Source: DASQDN01 sp035630195 (GTDB taxonomy: Bacteria > Acidobacteriota > Terriglobia > Bryobacterales > Bryobacteraceae). From it: DNA of 5,164 nt. Location: the NCBI GenBank assembly GCA_035630195.1, contig DASQLD010000395.1, positions 1 through 5,164 of the forward strand, read 5' to 3'. Position numbers and translations under genes: made by a program. The notes below the pieces were generated by a model that was not told the DNA's origin, made no database searches, and saw only the letters and a program-made list of their open reading frames with translations. This document shows, piece after piece, positions 1 through 5,164 of this stretch (within the stretch, counting starts at the first letter, position 1; the number at the start of each line of letters is the position of its first letter).

Positions 1-965
1 TGGCGCTCGCGCAGCGGGGGAACGGTTATTGGGATGACGGCCAGGCGGTAATACAAGTCTTCACGGAATTTTCCTTCGGCAACGAGGGTCTCAAGGTTGC
101 GATGTGTCGCCGCGAGGATGCGCACGTCCACCCGGATCAAGCTGGTTGCGCCGATCTTTTCAATCTCGCGCTCCTGCAGAAGGCGGAGCAGGCGTACCTG
201 GAGCTCAAGCGGCATCTCTCCGATCTCATCCAGAAAGATAGTGCCGCCAGCGGCCATTTCCACCTTTCCCTTTTTGTGATTCACAGCGCCTGTGAACGAG
301 CCTTTCACGTGACCAAACAACTCCGATTCGAGAAGTTCGGCCGGAATAGCGCCGCAATTGATGATGACGAACGGCCTATCTCTTCTCAGGCTTTTGAGAT
401 GAATAGCTCTGGCGATCAGCTCCTTCCCTGTACCGGTTTCCCCGAGGATAAGCACAGTTGCGTCGGTCGGCGCTACACGTGAAGCCGACTCCAACACCGT
501 AAGCAGCGCGCTGGACCGACCGACAATGCGTTCGAAACCATACTGTTCGTAGAAGGTGCTTCGCATCAGACGCACTTCCTCGATCAGCCGGTTCCGTTCC
601 ATGACCCGATTGACAAGAGCTTTTAATTCATCGGGATGCACGGGCTTCGTAATGTAGTCGTACGCGCCTGCCTTGATGGCTGCCACCGCCGTCTCAATGG
701 TCCCGAATGCCGTGATGATGACTACGCTAGTCTCGGGATACTCGATTCGAATTCTCTCGAGGAGGTCCATGCCGGACATCCCGGGCAGATTCATATCCGT
801 GAGTACGAGATCGACAGGCTGCCTCTCTAGCACTGCGAGGGCTTCAGGAACATCGGCGGACACGGCCGTTTCGTAACCGCACTTCTCCAACTGCGCCTGA
901 GTGGCGCGTCTCAGGCTATCGTCATCTTCCACCAAAAGTATGCGGCCGACACTCATCGGTATCAT
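1..965 (-). CDS. NtrC-family sigma-54-dependent response regulator (C-terminus cut by window edge)
   Basis: This is a cytoplasmic response regulator that, when phosphorylated, should oligomerise and use ATP to open sigma-54 RNA polymerase promoters. I translated the open minus-strand frame to the window edge (321 residues). Residues about 7-120 are a receiver: acidic pair E13/D14, phospho-acceptor D57 in LTDMNLPG, T85, and K107 in TKP. Residues about 145-321 are most of the AAA+ domain: Walker A GETGTGKE (175-182), the sigma-54 loop GSFTGA (222-227), Walker B FLDEIG with D246/E247, sensor I-like AATHRN, and FREDLYYRL with the arginine-finger region. The rest of AAA+ and the expected Fis-type HTH lie beyond position 1. 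The start at 965 has AAGGA nine bases upstream. An in-frame ATG at 956 (MSVGRILLVED) is the alternative. The loop carries Ser where GAFTGA has Ala. The gene is divergent from the kinase at 1236 and could be its partner. The family is clear; the target promoters are unknown. Confidence 0.96.
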   Translation of the reverse strand, partial: MIPMSVGRILLVEDDDSLRRATQAQLEKCGYETAVSADVPEALAVLERQPVDLVLTDMNLPGMSGMDLLERIRIEYPETSVVIITAFGTIETAVAAIKAGAYDYITKPVHPDELKALVNRVMERNRLIEEVRLMRSTFYEQYGFERIVGRSSALLTVLESASRVAPTDATVLILGETGTGKELIARAIHLKSLRRDRPFVIINCGAIPAELLESELFGHVKGSFTGAVNHKKGKVEMAAGGTIFLDEIGEMPLELQVRLLRLLQEREIEKIGATSLIRVDVRILAATHRNLETLVAEGKFREDLYYRLAVIPITVPPLRER

Positions 966-974
966 CCCGTGCCG

Positions 975-979
975 TCCTT
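975..979 (-). promoter_or_regulatory. Ribosome binding site deciding the start of the NtrC-like regulator
   Basis: On the minus strand AAGGA (within GGAAGGA) lies nine bases before the ATG at 965, near-ideal spacing. The second in-frame ATG at 956 would be 18 bases away, too far for this site. This favours the longer protein beginning MIPMSV, although most receivers of this family start at the equivalent of the second methionine. Confidence 0.5.
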
Positions 980-1022
980 CCGGCCGCCGGGTCGCGAGAT
1001 CCAGTTCAGCATGTGTTTGCCC

Positions 1023-1050
1023 TTTGACGGTCAGAACGGCAGTGTAGAAT
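1023..1050 (+). promoter_or_regulatory. Possible sigma-70-type promoter facing the histidine kinase
   Basis: TTTGAC at 1023-1028 and TAGAAT at 1045-1050 resemble -35 and -10 boxes with a 16-base spacer (15 if TTGACG at 1024 is used as the -35). They lie in the divergent gap and point towards the kinase. The resulting leader would be roughly 135-180 bases. The match is by eye, the spacer is slightly short, and a GC-rich genome makes chance matches to -10 boxes less common but not rare. Confidence 0.3.
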
Positions 1051-1135
1051 CAATTTCTTCGCAAAGCTGATCCATCTAGCGAGGACCCGGCTTGAGCCGC
1101 CCGAAATGTCGGTTTCGCCGCTGGCGGTCTCGTGT

Positions 1136-1159
1136 CACCAGTTAGATAGCTTGCTGGTG
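1136..1159. repeat. 6-bp inverted repeat CACCAG/CTGGTG upstream of the kinase
   Basis: CACCAG at 1136-1141 is repeated in perfect inversion as CTGGTG at 1154-1159, with a 12-base spacer. Half-site centres are 18 bases apart, so this could be an operator for a dimeric regulator or a hairpin in the kinase leader. There is no T-run after it, so it does not look like an intrinsic terminator. A 6-bp repeat can arise by chance. Confidence 0.35.
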
Positions 1160-1225
1160 GGTATTTCCAACTGAGGCAGAACGTGCGGTAATGGTGTGTA
1201 TTATACCGACGGGCTCGCAGCACCG

Positions 1226-1230
1226 AGGAG
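1226..1230 (+). promoter_or_regulatory. Shine-Dalgarno site selecting a TTG start for the kinase
   Basis: AGGAG at 1226-1230 lies five bases before the TTG at 1236. It is the best ribosome binding site near the start of this reading frame. The upstream ATG at 1191 has only GAGG at 1173-1176, 14 bases away. Starting at the TTG gives a protein beginning with the short polar lead-in and first beta strand typical of a receiver domain. Confidence 0.65.
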
Positions 1231-1235
1231 AGGAT

Positions 1236-2876
1236 TTGAACAGCAAAGGCCGCATCCTGGCGATCGATGATACCCCCGCATCGCTGCGGCTCTTGAGAGA
1301 TATCCTGACCGCGGAGGGCTACGATGTACGTCCTGCGGATAATGGCGAACTGGCGCTCGCCGCCGTCACCGAGGCAAAACCGGAGCTGATCCTGCTGGAT
1401 ATTCGGATGACAGGCATGAATGGGTTCGAGGTTTGCCGCCGCCTTAAGCAGGAAATCGACACGCGCGACATTCCATTGATGTTCATCAGCGCCATGAACG
1501 ACAGTAGAGATCGTGTCGCCGGCTTGAAGCTTGGCGCGGTCGATTTCATTTCCAAGCCGTACCAGAAAGAGGAACTACTCGCTCGCATACGAACTCACCT
1601 TGAGCTGGGCCGGCTTCGGAACCGATTGGGAGAAATGGTAGCGGAGGGAATGGCAAATCTAAAAGCCGCAAACGATCAATTGCGTCTGGAACTTGCCGAA
1701 CGACTCCGCGCCGAGCGGGCGCTCCGCGAAAGTGAGGAGCGCTTTCGCAGTATGGCCGATAACGCTCCCGTAGGCATCTGGACATCGGGCGCCGACACCA
1801 TGATCAACTTCGTCAACCAATATGCCCTGACCCTCACTGGCTTGACGCTAGACGCGTTCAGAAGGGGTGGCTGGAAGGAGGTTGTACACCCCGAAGATCT
1901 CGAGCACAAATACGCTAAGTACGCTTCTCTCGTTGCAGCTAAGCGCGAATACCGTGTGGAGTATCGGGTGCGTGGCGCAGATGGACAGTATCGCTGGATG
2001 CTCCAAAGCGCAATGCCACGGTTTCTCGCCGATGGCTCCTTCGCAGGCTATATCGCAATCGCTGTGGACATCACCGAAATGAAGCGCAACCAGCAACAGC
2101 TACTGGCTGCGCAAAAGCTGGAGAGCCTGGGAGTGATGGTTTCCGGCATGGCGCACAATTTTAACAACCTGGTTGGCGCAATCATCGCAGAAGCCGACTT
2201 GGCCCTCTCGGAACTACCCGCTGGTTCACCCGCGCACGGGAATGTGGAACGAATTAATGCCGTCGCGATGCGAGCTGCCGACATAGTTTTCGTGTTGACG
2301 GCATATGCCAGCGCCCAGTCGGACGGAGCGCTTACGACGCTCGATCTTTCGAGTGTTGTCGAGGAGACTATTCAACTGATAAAGGCAACGGTCTCGCGAA
2401 ACATTGCATTCTCCCTGAGACTTACTAAGAACCTTCCCGCCATCCAGGCCGAGATGTCACAAATTCGTCAAGTCGTTATGAACCTTCTGACGAATGCCTG
2501 CGAATCACTCCCAAATCACCAAGGCTCAGTCGCCGTGAACACCTCATGTATGCGCATCACTTCGCAAGACGCCACGATGGATCAGGTAAGTTTGCCGGCA
2601 GGCGCCTATGTCCAACTATCCGTGACCGACAATGGCTGCGGTATTCCGCCGGAAGCCCGGGAGAAGATCTTCGATCCGTTCTTCACCACCAAGTTTCCGG
2701 GTCGTGGCCTTGGCTTAGCGGCGGTTCAGGGGATCGTTCGTGGCCTCGGCGGGAGGATCGCCGTTGAGAGTACTCCTGGGAAAGGCTCAACGTTTGAGGT
2801 GCTGCTTCCCTGTACGATTGGCGCCGGAGCTCCCAGCTCTGAACCGGAGGCCGATCGCCAGATGAGTACTTTCTGA
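1236..2876 (+). CDS. Soluble histidine kinase, REC-PAS-HisKA-HATPase
   Basis: This is a sensor kinase with its own N-terminal receiver, 546 residues from the TTG at 1236 (561 from an ATG at 1191). Numbering is from the TTG. The receiver (about 5-125) has D11/D12, acceptor D55 in LLDIRM, S85 and K107 in SKP. A charged linker, probably coiled coil (about 130-165), leads to a PAS/PAC domain (about 168-280, with HPEDL, RGADGQYRW and VDITE). The H-box has H307 in MAHNFNN, followed by the dimerisation helices. The ATPase domain has the N-box MNLLTNACESL (N420), G1 DNGCGIP, F-box FDPFFTTK and G2 GRGLGLA. No signal peptide or membrane helix is seen, so it should sense something cytoplasmic. The residue after the phospho-histidine is Asn, where Asp or Glu is usual. 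There is no C-terminal receiver; the protein ends about 20 residues after the ATPase fold. Likely partners are the divergent NtrC-like regulator and the small receiver protein downstream; this is inferred from position only. Confidence 0.95.
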   Translation: MNSKGRILAIDDTPASLRLLRDILTAEGYDVRPADNGELALAAVTEAKPELILLDIRMTGMNGFEVCRRLKQEIDTRDIPLMFISAMNDSRDRVAGLKLGAVDFISKPYQKEELLARIRTHLELGRLRNRLGEMVAEGMANLKAANDQLRLELAERLRAERALRESEERFRSMADNAPVGIWTSGADTMINFVNQYALTLTGLTLDAFRRGGWKEVVHPEDLEHKYAKYASLVAAKREYRVEYRVRGADGQYRWMLQSAMPRFLADGSFAGYIAIAVDITEMKRNQQQLLAAQKLESLGVMVSGMAHNFNNLVGAIIAEADLALSELPAGSPAHGNVERINAVAMRAADIVFVLTAYASAQSDGALTTLDLSSVVEETIQLIKATVSRNIAFSLRLTKNLPAIQAEMSQIRQVVMNLLTNACESLPNHQGSVAVNTSCMRITSQDATMDQVSLPAGAYVQLSVTDNGCGIPPEAREKIFDPFFTTKFPGRGLGLAAVQGIVRGLGGRIAVESTPGKGSTFEVLLPCTIGAGAPSSEPEADRQMSTF

Positions 2877-2926
2877 GCACTCCACACGAGTCCACCATCC
2901 GGCCTTTTTCAGAACGCACGGAATAG

Positions 2927-3493
2927 TCAAGATGCGTGGAGGACGTTCTGCAACAGTTCCACAAGAGTGGCGAGCCTATAAGGCTTCCGGATGAAGTGAT
3001 CGACCCGAACCCCCACAAATGAGGACTCGATGCCCTTCTGACTAAATGCGCTGGTTAGAATCACAGGTATTCCGGATCCGATACGCTGGGCTTCTTCAAG
3101 TACCTCCCGGCTCGACAAACCCGGCAAATTGACATCCAGAAGTATCACCGCGATCTCGTCGTTGTGCCGGCGAAGTAAATCAACAGCGGTGTTGCCATCG
3201 CCCGCCTCTATGACCGAGTAGCCCTTCTTTCGCAGCATCTTCGAGACTGCCACCAGAAGCATCTCCTCGTCTTCCACAAGAAGGATGATGCCGGCTCTGC
3301 CCTCTCTCCGTCCCGTGGACGTGGTCGAAAGCGTCGGACCATGCGTTTCTTCAGGTCCATCGGACGCACTGTTGACCAGATCCCCAGGGCTCGCGCAATC
3401 GATTCGTCTGGCTACGGCGAGTTCGAGGTCGCAGCAGGCGAGTTTTTGAGCGAAAATGAAGCTATTCATCCTGCCGCCTACCTCCGATATCAT
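2927..3493 (-). CDS. Receiver-domain protein with unrecognised N-terminal extension
   Basis: This 188-residue protein has a receiver at its C-terminal end (about 67-187) and no output domain. The receiver is intact: E74/D75 in LLVEDEE, phospho-acceptor D120 in LLDVNLPG, T147 in LTSAFS, and K170 in RKPY. Residues 1-50 match nothing I recognise and contain three cysteines (C20, C21, C33). Residues 50-66 are a Ser/Thr/Arg-rich linker like those joining a kinase ATPase domain to a C-terminal receiver. The start is uncertain. The ATG at 3493 has no useful ribosome site, whereas the ATG at 3469 follows GGAGGT (3480-3485) by ten bases and gives 180 residues. The frame stays open upstream to a stop at 3629-3631. 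The gene converges on the kinase, with 50 bases between the two stops and no clear terminator. It may be a stand-alone phosphate acceptor or CheY-like modulator, or a detached hybrid-kinase receiver. Confidence 0.88.
   Translation of the reverse strand: MISEVGGRMNSFIFAQKLACCDLELAVARRIDCASPGDLVNSASDGPEETHGPTLSTTSTGRREGRAGIILLVEDEEMLLVAVSKMLRKKGYSVIEAGDGNTAVDLLRRHNDEIAVILLDVNLPGLSSREVLEEAQRIGSGIPVILTSAFSQKGIESSFVGVRVDHFIRKPYRLATLVELLQNVLHAS
3480..3485 (-). promoter_or_regulatory. Candidate ribosome binding site for an internal start of the receiver protein
   Basis: GGAGGT on the minus strand ends ten bases before the ATG at 3469. This is somewhat long but much better than anything in front of the ATG at 3493. 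If it is the true site, the protein starts MNSFIF and is 180 residues long. Confidence 0.4.
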
Positions 3494-3656
3494 CCTGATT
3501 TTCTTATCGCGGACATCAAGAACGCGAACAGCAGAGGGCCACTCAGCATTCGCTAATAGCCGTGATGGCAGAGCTGTGACACTCGACTCAATTTCTCTAG
3601 CTGCACACTGAACTTCTACCCTGCGGTTTCAAGTCCCCGAGCGTTGGTCGCACATA

Positions 3657-3666
3657 CGACTAGTCG
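3657..3666. repeat. Perfect 10-bp palindrome CGACTAGTCG
   Basis: CGACTAGTCG is identical to its reverse complement and lies in the gap between the two minus-strand genes, about 165 bases upstream of the receiver gene. It could be a binding site for a dimeric regulator. It is a single copy with no known owner, and a palindrome of this length can occur by chance. Confidence 0.3.
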
Positions 3667-3675
3667 AGGCGTCGT

Positions 3676-3704
3676 CGAGTTCACGTTCGCACGCATGCGA
3701 CTCG
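3676..3704. repeat. Imperfect hairpin in the gap between the two right-hand genes
   Basis: The inner stem TCGCA (3687-3691) pairs with TGCGA (3696-3700) across a four-base loop, and the outer stem CGAG (3676-3679) pairs with CTCG (3701-3704). A seven-base bulge lies on one side. An alternative pairing of CGTTC (3684-3688) with GAACG (3705-3709) is also possible. It lies downstream of the uncharacterised gene ending at 3759 and lacks a T-run on either strand, so it is not a classical intrinsic terminator. It may be an operator or a transcript structure. Confidence 0.3.
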
Positions 3705-3758
3705 GAACGCTCGCAGGGCGCGTATAGGCGAGAAGTTGTAATAGATCTTGTATCTGAG

Positions 3759-5164
3759 CTACTTTGCCACGACGTCGTAAGACTGGATCCGCCACTGACC
3801 GAACTCCTTTTTCCACAACAGGATCAGAGCGCCTTCGTCAGCAGAGCGAATCTGGAGTCGGAATACGGTCGCGTAGTAATTACCAAAAGCCGCTTCGGTC
3901 CGCTGTCCGCGCGGGACGCGATCCTTCCGATTCCGGCACAAAGAGCTTTCTCCGGCCGAATCGGTCACCTCGACCAGATCGAACTCCTGTGAGTACCGAT
4001 GTTCCACCTTGCGAATGTTTGGCCCCCACGAGCTTGCGGCGGAAATGACTGTACTAAGCGAGGAGTGCTCAGCCAAACGTTTGCCGGCTGCTTCGAGGAC
4101 GTCCCGCATCGCCTTCCTGGTTCCTTTTTTCAAGTTGGATTCGGGACTGATCGAAAGACACGTTAGGGATTCGTCGGAGATGAACTCCATCGCCTCGTCA
4201 TATTTGTGACGCACCAGCCAGTCGGCGAGGAATTCCTGAGCGGCATCCGAAAGTTCAGCGATGTCGGCTCCCATCGGACGGTCTGGGGCTAAAGGAGTGA
4301 TCTTGCCGGGTGGAGGCAACCTACCAAGCAAGTCTCCCTCAGGCGCTTCCTCATACGTCACTCCCCCAAAAATCTGCCGCCACCAGTTCACGAGTCCGTC
4401 CCAACGTTTGTCGTGGCGGGTATGGTTATCACCGGCCCTCACGTCAGAGTTTGCGGAGCTCAAATGACCGTTCCACACTGCTTCCGGCATTTTGCTGGAA
4501 CGGTAGTCTACGTCAATATCAGCCCTGGTCCCATCTTCCGAGATCGATATCTGGAGAGCCGGCTTTTTGCCCGCCTGTCGAAAATCGGTAGGAAATCCGG
4601 CATGATACACCGTGTTTTCCCCGCCACGGGAGAATTGCTGGCACTTTTCAAGAGTCTCCTGCGCACCTTTCCGAAGCCTCACGTAGAGCCTGAACTGTTC
4701 GTCGCCCTGGCGCCCGTATTCCTGCCCGGAGATGCGATCAATCCCGGTCACGAGTTCCAATGCGCTGCCGAGTGACGCACCTGACTCATCGGATAATTTC
4801 GTCTTCATCAGAGCGTGGGTGACTGCGTCGAATGTAGTGCGCTCTGAGACACTGAGTGAGTCAAAATGACGTTCGGGTGTCAGCGCAAACCCGGTCTGCT
4901 TGTTATATTGCGTTGTAAAGTCGTCGAAGAGTCTCTTGCGTGTTTCCTCAAGATCGGGATAGCGGCTACGAACCTTTTCGCTGTGCTCCGAGCTTGCAGC
5001 GATGTGCTTCCCCGGCCAGGTGTATTCGACTCCAACAATTTTTAAGGTTGATGCTTCCTTGCGGACGAACACATCAACGCTCTTGCCGTACTCGCCCCCC
5101 GAGAGCCGGACTGCGAAGTAAGCGCCCGTGCGAGCATCCGCTGCTTGCTTAGGCACGCGCAGTT
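3759..5164 (-). CDS. Uncharacterised large protein, N-terminus cut by window edge
   Basis: The minus-strand frame is open to the right edge (468 codons in view). A GTG at 5156 could be a start, but the protein there already looks mid-domain and has no signal peptide, so the gene probably begins outside. Numbering is from the GTG. Residues about 10-50 look beta-rich, ending in LKIVGVEYTW. Residues about 65-180 are mostly helical and charged. Residues about 198-262 hold the most distinctive segment, with RADIDVDYRSSKMPE, NGHLSSANSDVRAGDN and a Trp-rich NWWRQIFGG. A Pro-rich linker (280-293) precedes a C-terminal domain (about 300-465) that starts QEFLADWLVRHKYDEAM and ends LLWKKEFGQWRIQSYD, a helix-then-sheet pattern loosely like NTF2-type folds. 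I recall similar DYRSS/NGHL/NSDVRAGDN proteins without function from acidobacterial genomes; that is memory, not a search. No catalytic motif or membrane helix is visible. It lies on the same strand as the receiver gene, 265 bases upstream, so co-transcription is uncertain. Confidence 0.85.
   Translation of the reverse strand, partial: LRVPKQAADARTGAYFAVRLSGGEYGKSVDVFVRKEASTLKIVGVEYTWPGKHIAASSEHSEKVRSRYPDLEETRKRLFDDFTTQYNKQTGFALTPERHFDSLSVSERTTFDAVTHALMKTKLSDESGASLGSALELVTGIDRISGQEYGRQGDEQFRLYVRLRKGAQETLEKCQQFSRGGENTVYHAGFPTDFRQAGKKPALQISISEDGTRADIDVDYRSSKMPEAVWNGHLSSANSDVRAGDNHTRHDKRWDGLVNWWRQIFGGVTYEEAPEGDLLGRLPPPGKITPLAPDRPMGADIAELSDAAQEFLADWLVRHKYDEAMEFISDESLTCLSISPESNLKKGTRKAMRDVLEAAGKRLAEHSSLSTVISAASSWGPNIRKVEHRYSQEFDLVEVTDSAGESSLCRNRKDRVPRGQRTEAAFGNYYATVFRLQIRSADEGALILLWKKEFGQWRIQSYDVVAK

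Noticed and set aside
97..876. Several plus-strand open frames of 60-126 residues at the left end
   Set aside because: They run antisense to the clearly identified NtrC-like regulator and show no family features of their own.
1060..1074. Possible sigma-54 promoter on the minus strand (TGGATC...TTTGC) in front of the NtrC-like gene
   Set aside because: The distance between the GG and GC elements is nine bases instead of the required ten, and the -24 element is a poor match.
1088..1099. Small hairpin CGGC-TTGA-GCCG in the divergent gap
   Set aside because: A four-base stem is too short to support as a feature on its own.
2877..2926. Possible bidirectional terminator between the convergent kinase and receiver genes
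   Set aside because: There is a short T-run (CTTTTTC at about 2902-2908) but no GC-rich stem before it on either strand.
3616..3816. A 66-residue minus-strand open frame spanning the end of the large uncharacterised gene and the following gap
   Set aside because: It overlaps the C-terminal coding region of the large gene in another frame, has no recognisable domain, is rich in Arg and Ser as out-of-frame GC-rich sequence tends to be, and covers a hairpin region that better explains the sequence.
4009..5152. Plus-strand open frames of 66-120 residues across the right-hand gene
   Set aside because: They are antisense to a continuous 468-codon minus-strand frame with conserved-looking motifs; none has a domain or a good ribosome site.

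Overview
The window looks like bacterial chromosome from a moderately high-GC environmental organism. The lineage is inferred only from protein style. The kinase/receiver sequences and the large uncharacterised protein at the right edge read most like Acidobacteriota (Solibacter-type) proteins, but no marker gene is present to confirm it. I see no rRNA, tRNA, CRISPR array, insertion sequence or phage gene.

Layout from left to right. (1) Positions 1-965, minus strand: the N-terminal 321 residues of an NtrC-family sigma-54-dependent response regulator (receiver plus most of the AAA+ domain), cut by the left edge. (2) Positions 966-1235: a divergent intergenic region with a possible sigma-70-type promoter and a 6-bp inverted repeat. 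(3) Positions 1236-2876, plus strand: a soluble histidine kinase with REC-PAS-HisKA-HATPase architecture. The best start is a TTG behind a strong Shine-Dalgarno sequence. (4) Positions 2927-3493, minus strand, convergent with the kinase: a small protein with a C-terminal receiver domain and an unrecognised N-terminal extension. (5) Positions 3494-3758: a gap containing a 10-bp palindrome and an imperfect hairpin. (6) Positions 3759-5164, minus strand: a large uncharacterised protein, N-terminally cut by the right edge.

Three receiver domains, one transmitter and one sigma-54 activator lie within 3.5 kb, so the left two thirds is a two-component signalling locus. A plausible reading is a multistep relay. 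The kinase has no membrane segment. It could be tuned by phosphorylation of its own N-terminal receiver and by its PAS domain, and it could pass phosphate to the NtrC-like regulator, to the small receiver protein, or to both. This wiring is inference; nothing in the sequence proves who talks to whom.

The most interesting observation is that the small receiver reads like the C-terminal receiver usually fused to this type of kinase, yet it sits immediately downstream in the opposite orientation. A local inversion that split a REC-PAS-HK-REC hybrid would explain this, but it is only a hypothesis. The right-hand protein belongs to no family I can name with a function.
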